NCBI RefSeq assembly: GCF_000949295.1
Contig: NZ_JXYS01000075.1
Coordinates: forward strand, 1-63,086
Direction of reading: 5' to 3'
DNA length: 63,086 nucleotides
Source of the DNA: Acidithrix ferrooxidans
GTDB lineage: Bacteria; Actinomycetota; Acidimicrobiia; Acidimicrobiales; Acidimicrobiaceae
Below, one piece after another: positions 39,866 to 48,725 of this stretch. Within the stretch, counting starts at the first letter, position 1; every line of letters starts with the position of its first letter. Below the pieces are notes generated by a model. It saw nothing but the letters and a program-made list of their open reading frames with translations, did not search any database and was not told the DNA's origin. The translations under genes were made by a program, and so were the position numbers.

Positions 39866-40879
39866 TTAAAGTTCCAGTGATCGCGCCCTTTGTTCTCTGA
39901 TAGCATTCAAAACTCCAACAAGGGCTCCTCCCTCGCTGGCTCGTTCTAGATGGAGAGTCTCTCCCCCCATGGCCGCTATCGTCTCGGCTGTACTCAACCG
40001 AAGGGCATCTAGATCGTAACCGCCCTCTAGGAATGCCAAGCGCCGACCCCCTGGAACGAGTGAAAAGAGCCACGTAATGAGCGAGCCAAAGTCACTTGAG
40101 GTCAATCCCAGATCGCAAAGAGGATCCCCAATATGGCTATCAAATCCAGAAGAGGCTACTACCCAGGTTGGAGAGAACTTCTCGATAGCGGGCATCAAGA
40201 TCTGCTCGATCGCACCAAAATAGGTAGCACCGGTTGTACCTTCTGGAACCGGGATATTTATTGTGGTTCCCAGTCCCTCTCCAACTCCAACTTCTGAGGC
40301 GCGTCCTGAACCTGGATAGAGAGGATATTGGTGAACTGATGCGTACATTACGTCTTTACTTGAATAAAAGATATCTTGAGTCCCATTGCCGTGGTGTGCG
40401 TCGTAGTCAAAGATCAACACCCTTTCACCTTGGCTAGCAAGGGAGGCGGCGGCAACTGCAACATTGTTAATTAGACAAAACCCCATCGCACGATCTATCA
40501 CGGCGTGGTGGCCCGGAGGTCGAACAGCTAAAAAAGCGCTATCGGCCTCATTGTCACCAAGGCGGCGTATGGCATCTAATCCAGCTCCTGCCGCAAGGAT
40601 GGCAGCATCCCATGAAGCCACAGAGACAGAGGTATCAGGATCTAGTCGTCCGCCACCCATAAGGCAGAACCGTCTCAGAGCATCGATATAGTTCTTATCA
40701 TGCACGCGGTAGAGATCTTCCATCTTGGCTGGAGTTGGCTCGAAGTGAATAACCGCCTCACCAACCCCTGACAGATCCACACCCTCTAGTACGGCCTCCA
40801 AACGCTCTGGACGCTCTGGATGATCAGTTCCGGAGTCATGCTCATGGAATTTTTTATGAGTACCAACAAGTATTGCCAT
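39866..40879 (-). CDS. Histone-deacetylase-family protein (AcuC/acetylpolyamine amidohydrolase-like)
   Basis: 337 residues from the ATG at 40879; a GTG seven codons earlier (40900) is also possible. HDSGTDHPERPERLEAV opens the domain, RPPGHHA provides the active-site His pair, FDYDAHHGNGTQDIFY and SSGFDSHIGDPL the zinc ligands, and FLEGGYD a late signature. Bacterial members deacetylate small molecules or proteins such as acetyl-CoA synthetase; the target here is unknown. It is followed at 5 bp by cca. Confidence 0.93.
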   Translation of the reverse strand: MAILVGTHKKFHEHDSGTDHPERPERLEAVLEGVDLSGVGEAVIHFEPTPAKMEDLYRVHDKNYIDALRRFCLMGGGRLDPDTSVSVASWDAAILAAGAGLDAIRRLGDNEADSAFLAVRPPGHHAVIDRAMGFCLINNVAVAAASLASQGERVLIFDYDAHHGNGTQDIFYSSKDVMYASVHQYPLYPGSGRASEVGVGEGLGTTINIPVPEGTTGATYFGAIEQILMPAIEKFSPTWVVASSGFDSHIGDPLCDLGLTSSDFGSLITWLFSLVPGGRRLAFLEGGYDLDALRLSTAETIAAMGGETLHLERASEGGALVGVLNAIREQRARSLEL

Positions 40880-41990
40880 CACCCAATAGCTTAGGTCCAC
40901 AGCGCCCTAGAGTAATAATCACCATATGGAAATTTCAACAGCAACAATTATCAAGTGAAAGAGACTCCCATCTGAACTCGGGGTCTCCAGTTGTTGACAT
41001 TGCCTTTGCCCTTTAAACAACTATGGCATCGATCTCAACGGAAACCCTAATAACTTGGGGAATCCCTCCTATTGACTCAAGATCATTTCCAACGAAGCTT
41101 TCGCCATCTAATCCATCAAAAACAATCCCGACTCCCCCAAATATTACATTTATCTTGTGATCAATAACAACCACATCGATATTTTCCAGATGCTTTATAG
41201 CAATAGATCGCCGCTATTTAAAACATCTAGTCCACTCTTTAGAAAATAACTAAATGAAGCTATAAAATCTACTCGGGATACAAACCTAATGTTAACAATT
41301 GTCAACGTTTCAAATTGTCAACGTTTCAAATTGTCAACAAAGTGGCCTAGGATGAATCAAAGTGAATAATCATAGATTCTCAACATCTCACCGTAAGGAA
41401 TGTCACCGCAAAATAGCATCCTCGGAACGATCTAACATTTGAAGCTTGAAGTCGTCACCTCAAACCACCCAAGTCACTCTAACTCAATCTAAGCGGTTTG
41501 TAGTCTGGACCTAGTCCTATAAAAATAAGTGAAAAACAAAGCTAAATATAAAAAATATTTCATAGATTAATCGCTTCATGTATAAATGCAAAGTCAATAT
41601 AGGATCTACATTAAAATCAAAAAGAAAAATATTTTCAAATCAAGACTCTAAAATTATGGATTCTACCAATAGATATACAACCTCATATTGATCCGCTCTG
41701 AATCACTTATTTCTCCAAATAAAATTCGATAGCCCCTCTAGAAGATTCTCATATGCGAGTATCGACCTCTAGATTCAAAGTCATACAAGTTGAATGAACT
41801 TCCAATACCCAACAACAATTGAACAATCACTGTTACCTCAGGATCCTTGGCAAGAAGCAAAATACCAACTGGCAGCGTCCATGGAACCATCTCACCTTAG
41901 ATAAAAACCATTACTAAACCTAAAGCATCGCCGTAGGAGCCTGCCATCTAAGGTGAGATTGGTTAAGTACCGTAAAATAACGAGAGACAA
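40880..41990. other. Long AT-rich divergent intergenic region
   Basis: About 1.1 kb between the leftward deacetylase and the rightward gmhB. It is A+T-rich, especially 41520-41720, and includes a tandem repeat at 41297-41338. No ORF is supported. It separates the housekeeping cca region from the heptose locus and may mark an insertion boundary. Confidence 0.5.
41297..41338. repeat. 16-bp tandem repeat, 2.6 copies
   Basis: AATTGTCAACGTTTCA occurs at 41297 and 41313, followed by a partial copy of 10 bases. Confidence 0.9.
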
Positions 41991-42542
41991 ATGCGAGCAA
42001 TTTTCTTAGACCGTGATGGAGTTTTGATAGATAATGTCGTTCGAAGCGACCAGACTGTTGGCAGTCCAAGAAGCAGGGCTGATGTAATCATCAACCCACT
42101 CTCAGTGCAATTTGTAGAGTCACTCCGTCAACTCAGCTATAGCGTTGTGGTAGTAACTAACCAGCCTGACATCGCTCGCCATCTACTTTCGCTAAATGAA
42201 CTCCTTGGAATAAATTCATTAATAGCCAATAGAATTCCTGGAATTGAAAGTATTGCGACCTGCATTCACGACAAAGACGACGGTTGCACCTGTAGAAAAC
42301 CATTGCCCGGAATGTTAACTAAAGCCGCGAAGCGACTTGGTATCGATTTAAATCAAAGCTGGATGATTGGTGATAGAAGTTCTGATATCGAAGCGGGAGC
42401 TGCTTGTGGGGTAAGGTCGATTTGCGTTCCATCGCTTCTTAGTCATAGTCGACCAAGACGTACCTGCGAATCCCACTATCCACACTTCCAAGCGGACGAT
42501 CTTATCGATGCACTGCGAATCATCACCGCTAATTCGATCTAG
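41991..42542 (+). CDS. gmhB: D-glycero-D-manno-heptose 1,7-bisphosphate 7-phosphatase
   Basis: 183 residues. The HAD motif I is FLDRDGVLIDN, motif II is VVVVTNQ, and SWMIGDRSSDIEAG is motif IV. The loop CIHDKDDGCTCRKPLP carries the Cys-x-His ... Cys-x-Cys zinc site that marks the GmhB group. It removes the 7-phosphate from heptose 1,7-bisphosphate. The gene is convergent with the nucleotidyltransferase gene and overlaps its end by 14 bp. Histidinol-phosphatase-like relatives share the fold, but the surrounding genes favour heptose. Confidence 0.9.
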   Translation: MRAIFLDRDGVLIDNVVRSDQTVGSPRSRADVIINPLSVQFVESLRQLSYSVVVVTNQPDIARHLLSLNELLGINSLIANRIPGIESIATCIHDKDDGCTCRKPLPGMLTKAAKRLGIDLNQSWMIGDRSSDIEAGAACGVRSICVPSLLSHSRPRRTCESHYPHFQADDLIDALRIITANSI

Positions 42543-43242
42543 CGGATTTATCGACTAAATGCCGCTCAACATAGTCAAACGATTCAGGTGTACCTATCTC
42601 ATAGTAGAGCGCCTCTGTGGGCAACGCTCGAAGTTGCTGTCTCTCAGCCAATCGGGAGTAAATCTCAGACAGATCAAATCTCGTCTCTGAAATACCAAGA
42701 TCTAAGATATGGTCTCGATTTAGCAATGAAATTCCAAAATCAATCCAGTCTTTATCAGCTACATCCACTTTGGAATGACTCTTGACCAGGTCACCTTCTA
42801 TTGCAGTATTGCAGCGTCCATCGACTCCATTTTGTGGCCTTGAAACCACAAGGACGCTTCTTCTCTCAGGATCTAGGTTCGAAAACCTTGTGATCTCTTC
42901 ATATGAAATATCCAGTAAGGTATCACCGTATGTAAGAAAAAAGTTATCTGGTAGAAATGCGAGTGCCCTAAGTAAGGCTCCACCTGTGCCTCTTAAAGTT
43001 GGCCCATCGTCTACCATAGCAACAGGAACCGCGCTATCTCTAACCGACAGCGAAGCACTTATAGCCATAGAGCCCTTGCCGGTCAATAAAAAGACCGAAT
43101 CAATCTTATTTTGATAGAATTCCGCTAACTTCCACTCTAGGAAATCAGCTCCACCCAAGGGCAACAATACTTTCGGTCTGCCCTTTGCCAAGGCCTCTAT
43201 CCGGGTACCCAAACCACCCGCCAAAACAACTGCGACGTTCAT
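42529..43242 (-). CDS. hddC: Sugar-1-phosphate nucleotidyltransferase, HddC-like
   Basis: 237 residues. The N-terminus AVVLAGGLGTRIEALAKGRPKVLLPLGG is the nucleotidyltransferase signature, with the TYGDTLLD metal-binding region and a C-terminal IGTPESFDYVERHL. It would activate heptose 1-phosphate, with GTP or another NTP. I chose the ATG at 43242, which shares one base with the stop of the kinase gene (TAATG), over a GTG two codons earlier. Whether the product is GDP- or ADP-linked is not decidable from the motifs; GDP is suggested by the alpha-type kinase next door. Confidence 0.85.
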   Translation of the reverse strand: MNVAVVLAGGLGTRIEALAKGRPKVLLPLGGADFLEWKLAEFYQNKIDSVFLLTGKGSMAISASLSVRDSAVPVAMVDDGPTLRGTGGALLRALAFLPDNFFLTYGDTLLDISYEEITRFSNLDPERRSVLVVSRPQNGVDGRCNTAIEGDLVKSHSKVDVADKDWIDFGISLLNRDHILDLGISETRFDLSEIYSRLAERQQLRALPTEALYYEIGTPESFDYVERHLVDKSARSN

Positions 43243-44222
43243 TACCACGCTCTCAAGGTGGTAGTTCCTTCGTAATCAATCGCAATGGGAACTTCTTGAA
43301 GGCCATTCTCCTCCATGGCAAGACGAAGTTTAGCTGGATGATCAGTCGAAAAGAGTAAAAAGCCGCCACCTCCAGCACCAATCAACTTGCCGCCAAAAGC
43401 ACCGGTAGCTAACCCTTTTTGAATAATTACATCCATCTCATCGTGAACCAATGAAGGTTGACGATGATACTTCAGCTCCCACTGGCGAGTCAACATTCTT
43501 CCAAAGCCTTCAACTTCGCCATTTGCTAGAGCTTCAGCAGCAATATATCCCGCCTTGCGCACCGACTCTAAATTATCGACAATTGCTTTAGTTGTACCGG
43601 CCCCTCTGGCGAGCGTCTTGAGTTCCTCTGAAGCAGAACGTCTAATACCTGTATAAAAAAGCATCAGAGATCTCTCAAAATCACGCCTATCGGCCTCGCG
43701 CATGACAATTGGGGTAACCGAGACGGATTCATCGCTGCGAAATTCAAAAGCAGTAATTCCACCACAGGCAGCAATATATTGGTCTTGCTTTCCCACTGGC
43801 TCGTTCAAGACGTTTATCTCAATGTCGCTGGCAATTGCCGCTATCTCTTGAGCCGAGCGAGGATCTCTCGAATAAGAAGATAGCGCTCTTACCAATCCAA
43901 CACCAAAACTACCCGAACTTCCCAGACCCGTTCCAGCCGGAATATCAGCAATTGACGTTACTTCAAGAGCACCTGGAGAATCAAGTCTCTCCAAAACAGC
44001 TCGTATCATGGGATGTCTAATCTCGGAGACCTTGGCTACGTTCTCTATCTCAGAGTATTTAAGGAGGTAGCGATCCTCGAAATTGCGATGTATTGCAATG
44101 TAGATATGCTTGTCAATCGCCGCTGCAACTAAAAACCCGGAACCATGGCTTCGATAAAACGACGGAAGATCGGTTCCACCCCCACCAAGAGAGATTCGCA
44201 AAGGGGTTCTTGAAATTATCAT
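43242..44222 (-). CDS. hddA: GHMP-family heptose-7-phosphate 1-kinase, HddA-like
   Basis: 326 residues. It begins IISRTPLRISLGGGGTDLPSFY, the HddA-type N-terminus, and has the GHMP ATP loop IPAGTGLGSSGSFGVGLVRAL and a C-terminal GAFGGKLIGAGGGGFLLF. The family phosphorylates C1 of D-glycero-D-manno-heptose 7-phosphate, or fucose in a related branch. It overlaps the oxidoreductase stop by four bases (ATGA) and its own stop shares a base with the next start, so all are in one operon. Confidence 0.88.
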   Translation of the reverse strand: MIISRTPLRISLGGGGTDLPSFYRSHGSGFLVAAAIDKHIYIAIHRNFEDRYLLKYSEIENVAKVSEIRHPMIRAVLERLDSPGALEVTSIADIPAGTGLGSSGSFGVGLVRALSSYSRDPRSAQEIAAIASDIEINVLNEPVGKQDQYIAACGGITAFEFRSDESVSVTPIVMREADRRDFERSLMLFYTGIRRSASEELKTLARGAGTTKAIVDNLESVRKAGYIAAEALANGEVEGFGRMLTRQWELKYHRQPSLVHDEMDVIIQKGLATGAFGGKLIGAGGGGFLLFSTDHPAKLRLAMEENGLQEVPIAIDYEGTTTLRAW

Positions 44223-45220
44223 GCCTCATAGGACCTTTGAACGATTTCAAAGACAGCCCTAGAATCAAAGACTGTGGCGCCAATTGATTCATTTCCCTCT
44301 ATTGCGCCGATAAAGTCCACTATCTCACGCTTCCAGGAAAGATCGTCTGGTTTGAACTCCACGGACGATATCTGAGGGGGCCCCAACTTCTCCCCCATGT
44401 CGTATATCCGGAAGGTCTCCGCGCCATAAGAACCGCCCAAACCTGAAACCTCGACCTTTGCACTTTCGCAGAAGACCTCTAGCAAAAACTTGTTTTTCCA
44501 TTCTGTCCAGCTAGCGTGCAAAAGCGCTTCGAATCCCGAATTAGAGCCGGCAAGATTTAGGATGGCGTTATCCTCAACTTTGCCTCCCCAAAAGATGTTC
44601 GAAATACTTGAAAATTTGTATAAAAGATCTTCCCCTGTTAGGAACCTCACCAGATCAATCAGATGAGAGCCTTGATCTAACAGTTCGCCACCTCCAGAAA
44701 TAGCTGGATCAAATCGCCATTCGCGTTCATAGCCAAGGCGACCACCATGGCCATAAACAGCCCGAATAAATTTAACTTGCCCATATCTTCTAGAGAAAAT
44801 CGCTTCGCGCATCGCCAAGATCCCCGGATGAAAGCGATGATTAAAGCCAACCGCTATCTTTGAGTCTGAGCCACTATGGGCTATAAAGTCGATCAAAGAA
44901 GTTACATCCTCCAGCGACATGGCACCGGGCTTTTCTAGAAGAAGATTGACATTAGATTCAACCACAGCCATTGCAGCCTTAGTTAACTCGCAATGAGGAG
45001 TCGCTACAACAATGACTCCATCCTTACCAACTGAGGAGATCAGCTCTTGGATCGTTGATTTAGCTACCGATCCAAAAGAGTGCGCCAGAGTACTAGCCCG
45101 ACTCTCATCAATATCGAAGACGCCCGCCATCTCAAAGCCAAGCTCGGCCAAAGCTCCGCTGCGCTTCTTGCCGATAAGTCCGGCTCCGATTAGACCAAAC
45201 CGTTTGCTTACGCTAGCCAT
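44219..45220 (-). CDS. Gfo/Idh/MocA-family oxidoreductase
   Basis: 333 residues. An NAD-binding Rossmann start (RFGLIGAGLIGKKRSGALAE) is followed by VIVVATPHCELTKAAMAV, LLLEKPGAMSLEDV (the EKP catalytic-lysine motif) and AVGFNHRFHPGILAM, all standard for the family. It probably oxidises or reduces a sugar or nucleotide sugar. Position inside the heptose operon, with its stop overlapping the kinase start, suggests a modified heptose as substrate, an inference. Confidence 0.9.
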   Translation of the reverse strand: MASVSKRFGLIGAGLIGKKRSGALAELGFEMAGVFDIDESRASTLAHSFGSVAKSTIQELISSVGKDGVIVVATPHCELTKAAMAVVESNVNLLLEKPGAMSLEDVTSLIDFIAHSGSDSKIAVGFNHRFHPGILAMREAIFSRRYGQVKFIRAVYGHGGRLGYEREWRFDPAISGGGELLDQGSHLIDLVRFLTGEDLLYKFSSISNIFWGGKVEDNAILNLAGSNSGFEALLHASWTEWKNKFLLEVFCESAKVEVSGLGGSYGAETFRIYDMGEKLGPPQISSVEFKPDDLSWKREIVDFIGAIEGNESIGATVFDSRAVFEIVQRSYEA

Positions 45221-45223
45221 GGC

Positions 45224-46156
45224 TCATAGTATCCAATCATTTTCAAGAATCCATTTGACGGTGTCCTTGACAGAACTCTCGATCGACCTTTGAGTTGTCC
45301 ATCCAGCGAGCTTTGCTTTATCGACGTCAAGCAAGATAAGGGGATTATCCCCGATCCAACCCCGATCTCCTCCGCTATAGGTAATGTCTGGGTCGAGACC
45401 CATCACTGAGGCAATCCACCTAGCCGAAGAATTCACCGTTGAGAATTCGGGTGTACCTAAATTAAAGACGTCAAAGCCAGAATCCGATCGAATGTCAATC
45501 AAAGCTCTCACGCAGTCCTCGACATGCATATATGATTTACGCTGATTGCCATCTCCTAGGATATGAAGCTTGGATGGATCTTTAGCGAGCTGTCTAACAA
45601 AATCAATGACGTGACCATGTGAGTAACGAGGGCCAAGAACTGACACGAACCTGAAAGCCGTAACCCTAAGCTTTTTCGCATGGGCATAAGCGGCTAAAAA
45701 GCCTTCGGCTGCAATTTTGGAAGCACCATAAAGACTTGTTTGAGTTGGTATCGCCACATTCTCAGGGGTGGGAAAGATCTCTGCTTCACCGTAGATCGAA
45801 CCAGTCGAGCTAAAAACAAAATCTATGACACCTTCGACTGCTGCTGCGTTAGCTACATTTAACGTAGCGATAACGTTTTGATAGGCGTCCCTATCGGGAT
45901 TGTTCCACCCATCGCGTACATCTGCATTCGCTGCAAGATGAAATACGGTATCTATCCCCGCCATGGCCGATCGCAACTCATCGACGTCCCCCAACAGGTC
46001 GCCACGTCGCACATCTGCATTCGACGTCTCTAGAAACTCGCCGCGACCAGTGGAAAAGTTATCAAAGATCCTAACGTTGCATCCGATTCGTACCAATTGG
46101 TCGGCCAAATTCGATCCAATAAAGCCGGCACCGCCAGTTATAAGTACATTTCTCAT
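45224..46156 (-). CDS. NAD-dependent nucleotide-sugar epimerase/dehydratase (extended SDR)
   Basis: 310 residues. VLITGGAGFIGSNLADQL binds NAD, RIFDNFSTGRGEFLE follows, and the catalytic pair is in SLYGASKIAAEGFL (Tyr-x3-Lys) with FSSTGSIYG upstream. It resembles UDP-glucose 4-epimerases and related dehydratases. Its ATG overlaps the gmhA stop by four bases. In this operon it may convert the activated heptose to an epimer or deoxy form. Confidence 0.9.
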   Translation of the reverse strand: MRNVLITGGAGFIGSNLADQLVRIGCNVRIFDNFSTGRGEFLETSNADVRRGDLLGDVDELRSAMAGIDTVFHLAANADVRDGWNNPDRDAYQNVIATLNVANAAAVEGVIDFVFSSTGSIYGEAEIFPTPENVAIPTQTSLYGASKIAAEGFLAAYAHAKKLRVTAFRFVSVLGPRYSHGHVIDFVRQLAKDPSKLHILGDGNQRKSYMHVEDCVRALIDIRSDSGFDVFNLGTPEFSTVNSSARWIASVMGLDPDITYSGGDRGWIGDNPLILLDVDKAKLAGWTTQRSIESSVKDTVKWILENDWIL

Positions 46157-46755
46157 TTAGAAGTAATGCTCTCCCAAACCGGCTTGGACTCGATCACCTT
46201 AGGGTGTCCTACAATCAAATGCCATATGACTGCTTGAAACCCCTCCACTTGCGTTGTCACCGTGGCATCATTGACCGTTGGAATTATCACCGAAGCCGTT
46301 GAATTTTCCCCTAGGTGACCGCCATCTCTACCGACTACGCCCACGACACTAGCGCCAATGGAATTTGCGTAATCAACGACTCTTACCAACTGCATGCTCA
46401 CTTTACGGGCGGCGTCGCCACCTCCTACCGAAAAAACAAAAACAGCATCATTGCTTGAAAAACGCGAAGCCTTCAGCCATTCAACGTAACATTCTTCCCA
46501 AGATTGGTCGTTTATGCGCGCAGTCAATTCACTTACGTTATCTGAGATACAGTACGATTCAATCCCTAGCAATTTCCTAAAATCGCAGGTAGCATGAGAG
46601 GCATGACCTGCTCCCCCACCGGAACCCGCAAAAAACACCCGCCCGTTCCGACCTTTTACGTCAGAAATGACATCAACTAATCGTTCGATACTGTTGACGT
46701 CAATCAGTTGGGCAATTTTAGATGCTTCGGACAAGAAGTCCTCAACGTAGGTCAT
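46153..46755 (-). CDS. gmhA: SIS-domain phosphosugar isomerase, GmhA-like (sedoheptulose 7-phosphate isomerase)
   Basis: 200 residues, one SIS domain. FFAGSGGGAGHASHATCDFRKLLG aligns with the GmhA phosphate-binding loop, and VEGFQAVIWHLI places a Gln and His like the metal/catalytic residues of GmhA; the usual Glu of the first region appears as Asp. GmhA turns sedoheptulose 7-phosphate into D-glycero-D-manno-heptose 7-phosphate. AGGTGG lies 5 bases before the ATG. It is the first gene of the leftward five-gene heptose operon; the sequence is divergent, so the call rests partly on neighbours. Confidence 0.8.
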   Translation of the reverse strand: MTYVEDFLSEASKIAQLIDVNSIERLVDVISDVKGRNGRVFFAGSGGGAGHASHATCDFRKLLGIESYCISDNVSELTARINDQSWEECYVEWLKASRFSSNDAVFVFSVGGGDAARKVSMQLVRVVDYANSIGASVVGVVGRDGGHLGENSTASVIIPTVNDATVTTQVEGFQAVIWHLIVGHPKVIESKPVWESITSK

Positions 46756-46890
46756 ATAGCCACCTTGTTCTCGCTACAATTTAGATCTGAAAAGCATCCA
46801 ATCAAAACCACTGGTAAACGTTTATCACCGTAAACGCATTCTTGTATTGTACCAACCTAAAATCACAGACCTGTTGAAAGCGAAACTAAC

Positions 46891-47604
46891 TTGACAGCAA
46901 ATACAATCGATTTAGACCTTTACGTAGATGCCGCAGATCTCAGCGCCATAGCAGAATTCATGAATAACCCCCTTGTAAAGGGATTCACAACAAATCCGAC
47001 ACTTATGAATAGGGCGGGCGTTAAAAATTACGCGGCCTTCGCCTTCGAAGCCGCCCAACTGGTTAGCCCCTTTCCCCTCTCGCTTGAAGTATTCGCAGAC
47101 GATGAGCAAGAGATCTATGATCAAGCAATCGACATCTCAAAAGTTTCACCAAATGTCTTCGTAAAAGTACCTGTGACTAACACCAAAGGACAGAGCCTAG
47201 AAAAAACGATTCATAAACTCGCCGACAACGGAGTCAAGATAAACGTGACTGCGCTCATGACGATAGATCAGGTCGAGAGAGTGTCGAATGCGCTAATCTC
47301 TGGGGTCGATGCAATAATATCGGTCTTTGCGGGGCGAATCGCAGATACCGGAACTAATCCCATCCCGATCATGAAAAGTTCGTCAGAGATCACCCACACC
47401 AAAGTCGGACACAAATTGCTATGGGCGAGTCCGCGCGAGATCCTAAATCTAATCCAAGCTCAAGAGTCCAATTGCGACATCATTACCATGACACCAGATC
47501 TCTGGAAAAAGTTACCTATGCTTGGAAAAGATTTGACCGATCTTTCCCTAGAGACGGTTCAAATGTTTTACAACGACGCTACTGCAGCCGGATATTCGCT
47601 TTGA
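46891..47604 (+). CDS. Transaldolase-family protein
   Basis: 237 residues from a TTG at 46891. LYVDAADLSAIAEFMNN, GFTTNPTLM, FVKVPVT (Schiff-base lysine strand), KINVTALMT and ISVFAGRIADTG are the transaldolase/fructose-6-phosphate aldolase signatures. Transaldolase moves a dihydroxyacetone unit between sugar phosphates and can form sedoheptulose 7-phosphate from fructose 6-phosphate and erythrose 4-phosphate. It diverges from gmhA, 135 bp away, so it may supply that enzyme's substrate. It is shorter than the housekeeping enzyme and its ribosome site is weak (GAAAG). Confidence 0.88.
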   Translation: MTANTIDLDLYVDAADLSAIAEFMNNPLVKGFTTNPTLMNRAGVKNYAAFAFEAAQLVSPFPLSLEVFADDEQEIYDQAIDISKVSPNVFVKVPVTNTKGQSLEKTIHKLADNGVKINVTALMTIDQVERVSNALISGVDAIISVFAGRIADTGTNPIPIMKSSSEITHTKVGHKLLWASPREILNLIQAQESNCDIITMTPDLWKKLPMLGKDLTDLSLETVQMFYNDATAAGYSL

Positions 47605-47699
47605 ACAACTGATATAGATAGCTACAGTCGACCCTTAGCCCTTAGCTCGTATTAACAACGAACTAAGGTTCGACTGGCAACAAGATGGATTCATAGATT

Positions 47700-48488
47700 T
47701 TGAGAACGATACAAGCCAAATATAACTACGCACAGCGTGCGGATCGCATAAGCGTTATCATGCCGGTTTATAACGAGATTTCTACGATTAAAGAGGCAAT
47801 CAAATCATTTCAAGATGCCTACAAATTAGATAGCCGCCTAGAGTTGATAATCGTAGAGAGTGCGAGCGATGATGGTTCGCGAGAATATGTCACTAAATTC
47901 CAGGATGAAAAGGGAATATTGGTCATTCTTGAGGAGCGCCCATTCGGCAAAGGTCACGCTGTGCGCAACGGAATCAGCCATGCCAAGGGTGACATAATCT
48001 CGATTTTCGATGCTGATGGGGAATATGTCTTCTCCGACATTTGGAAACTAGTTGACGCTATCGAAGATGGACGTGCGTCATTCGTCCTCGGAAGTCGACA
48101 CGGACCGGGTCAAAAGGTCAGGCAATTTGGAAAACACAATTGGCTTGCTCAATCGATGAATCTTATGCATTGGATCTTTGCAACCATGATCAATCTTGCA
48201 TTTGACGTACGTATCCGCGATCCGTTTACGATGTGGAAGGTATTTCGAAGAGAGATCCTAGATCATCTAGAGCTCGTAAGTGATAGGTTTGATCTCGATT
48301 GGGAAATTATCTGTAAGTTCGCGATCTTGGGCTTCGTGCCACTTGAGATTCCAATAAATTACATCTCCAGAGACTATAGTCAAGGTAAAAAGGTAAAGCT
48401 TATTAGCGATCCAATCTCGTGGATAGTACTACTCCTCAAGTTGCGATTCAGCCAAGCCACCAAAGAACTCCGTTCGACAAGAATCTAA
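47700..48488 (+). CDS. GT2-family glycosyltransferase (DPM1-like)
   Basis: 262 residues. The GT-A fold starts RISVIMPVYNEISTIKEAI, with LIIVESASDDGSRE, KGHAVRNGISHAKGDIISIFDADGEY (metal-binding Asp pair) and RDPFTMWKVFRREIL. It resembles polyprenyl-phosphate sugar transferases but has no C-terminal membrane pair. It starts at a TTG, because an in-frame TAG lies only two codons upstream. It follows the transaldolase by 95 bp on the same strand and may use the locus product. Confidence 0.88.
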   Translation: MRTIQAKYNYAQRADRISVIMPVYNEISTIKEAIKSFQDAYKLDSRLELIIVESASDDGSREYVTKFQDEKGILVILEERPFGKGHAVRNGISHAKGDIISIFDADGEYVFSDIWKLVDAIEDGRASFVLGSRHGPGQKVRQFGKHNWLAQSMNLMHWIFATMINLAFDVRIRDPFTMWKVFRREILDHLELVSDRFDLDWEIICKFAILGFVPLEIPINYISRDYSQGKKVKLISDPISWIVLLLKLRFSQATKELRSTRI

Positions 48489-48523
48489 ATCCAAATAGCC
48501 AATTCTCAACATAACAAGACTTT

Positions 48524-48563
48524 CCAATGAGGGCCACTCAAAGATTCGAGTGGCCCTCATTGG
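48524..48563 (+). terminator. Perfect 16-bp hairpin after the GT2 gene
   Basis: CCAATGAGGGCCACTC (48524-48539) pairs exactly with 48548-48563 around an 8-nt loop. It is 35 bases past the stop. No U-tract follows, so termination may need Rho or the hairpin may protect the mRNA end. Confidence 0.6.
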
Positions 48564-48644
48564 TGTCATCTGCGTTACATCGCGACCATCTCGGTATCGA
48601 ACGATTGCCAACCAGTAACGCTAGTTAAAACTTCCAAATCTCAT

Positions 48645-48725
48645 CTGACCCCGTTCAATCTGACCCCGTTCAATCTGACCCCGTTCAATCTGACCCCGTT
48701 CAATCTGACCCCGTTCAATCTGACC
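48645..48725. repeat. 15-bp tandem repeat, 5.4 copies
   Basis: Five perfect copies of CTGACCCCGTTCAAT (starts 48645, 48660, 48675, 48690, 48705) followed by CTGACC. It is the longest tandem array in the window. Confidence 0.95.

Noticed and set aside
39861-40073. Upstream extension of the cca frame into the deacetylase gene
   Set aside because: It overlaps the 3' end of the deacetylase gene and is Arg/Ser-rich without family similarity; the ATG at 39860 fits the family N-terminus.
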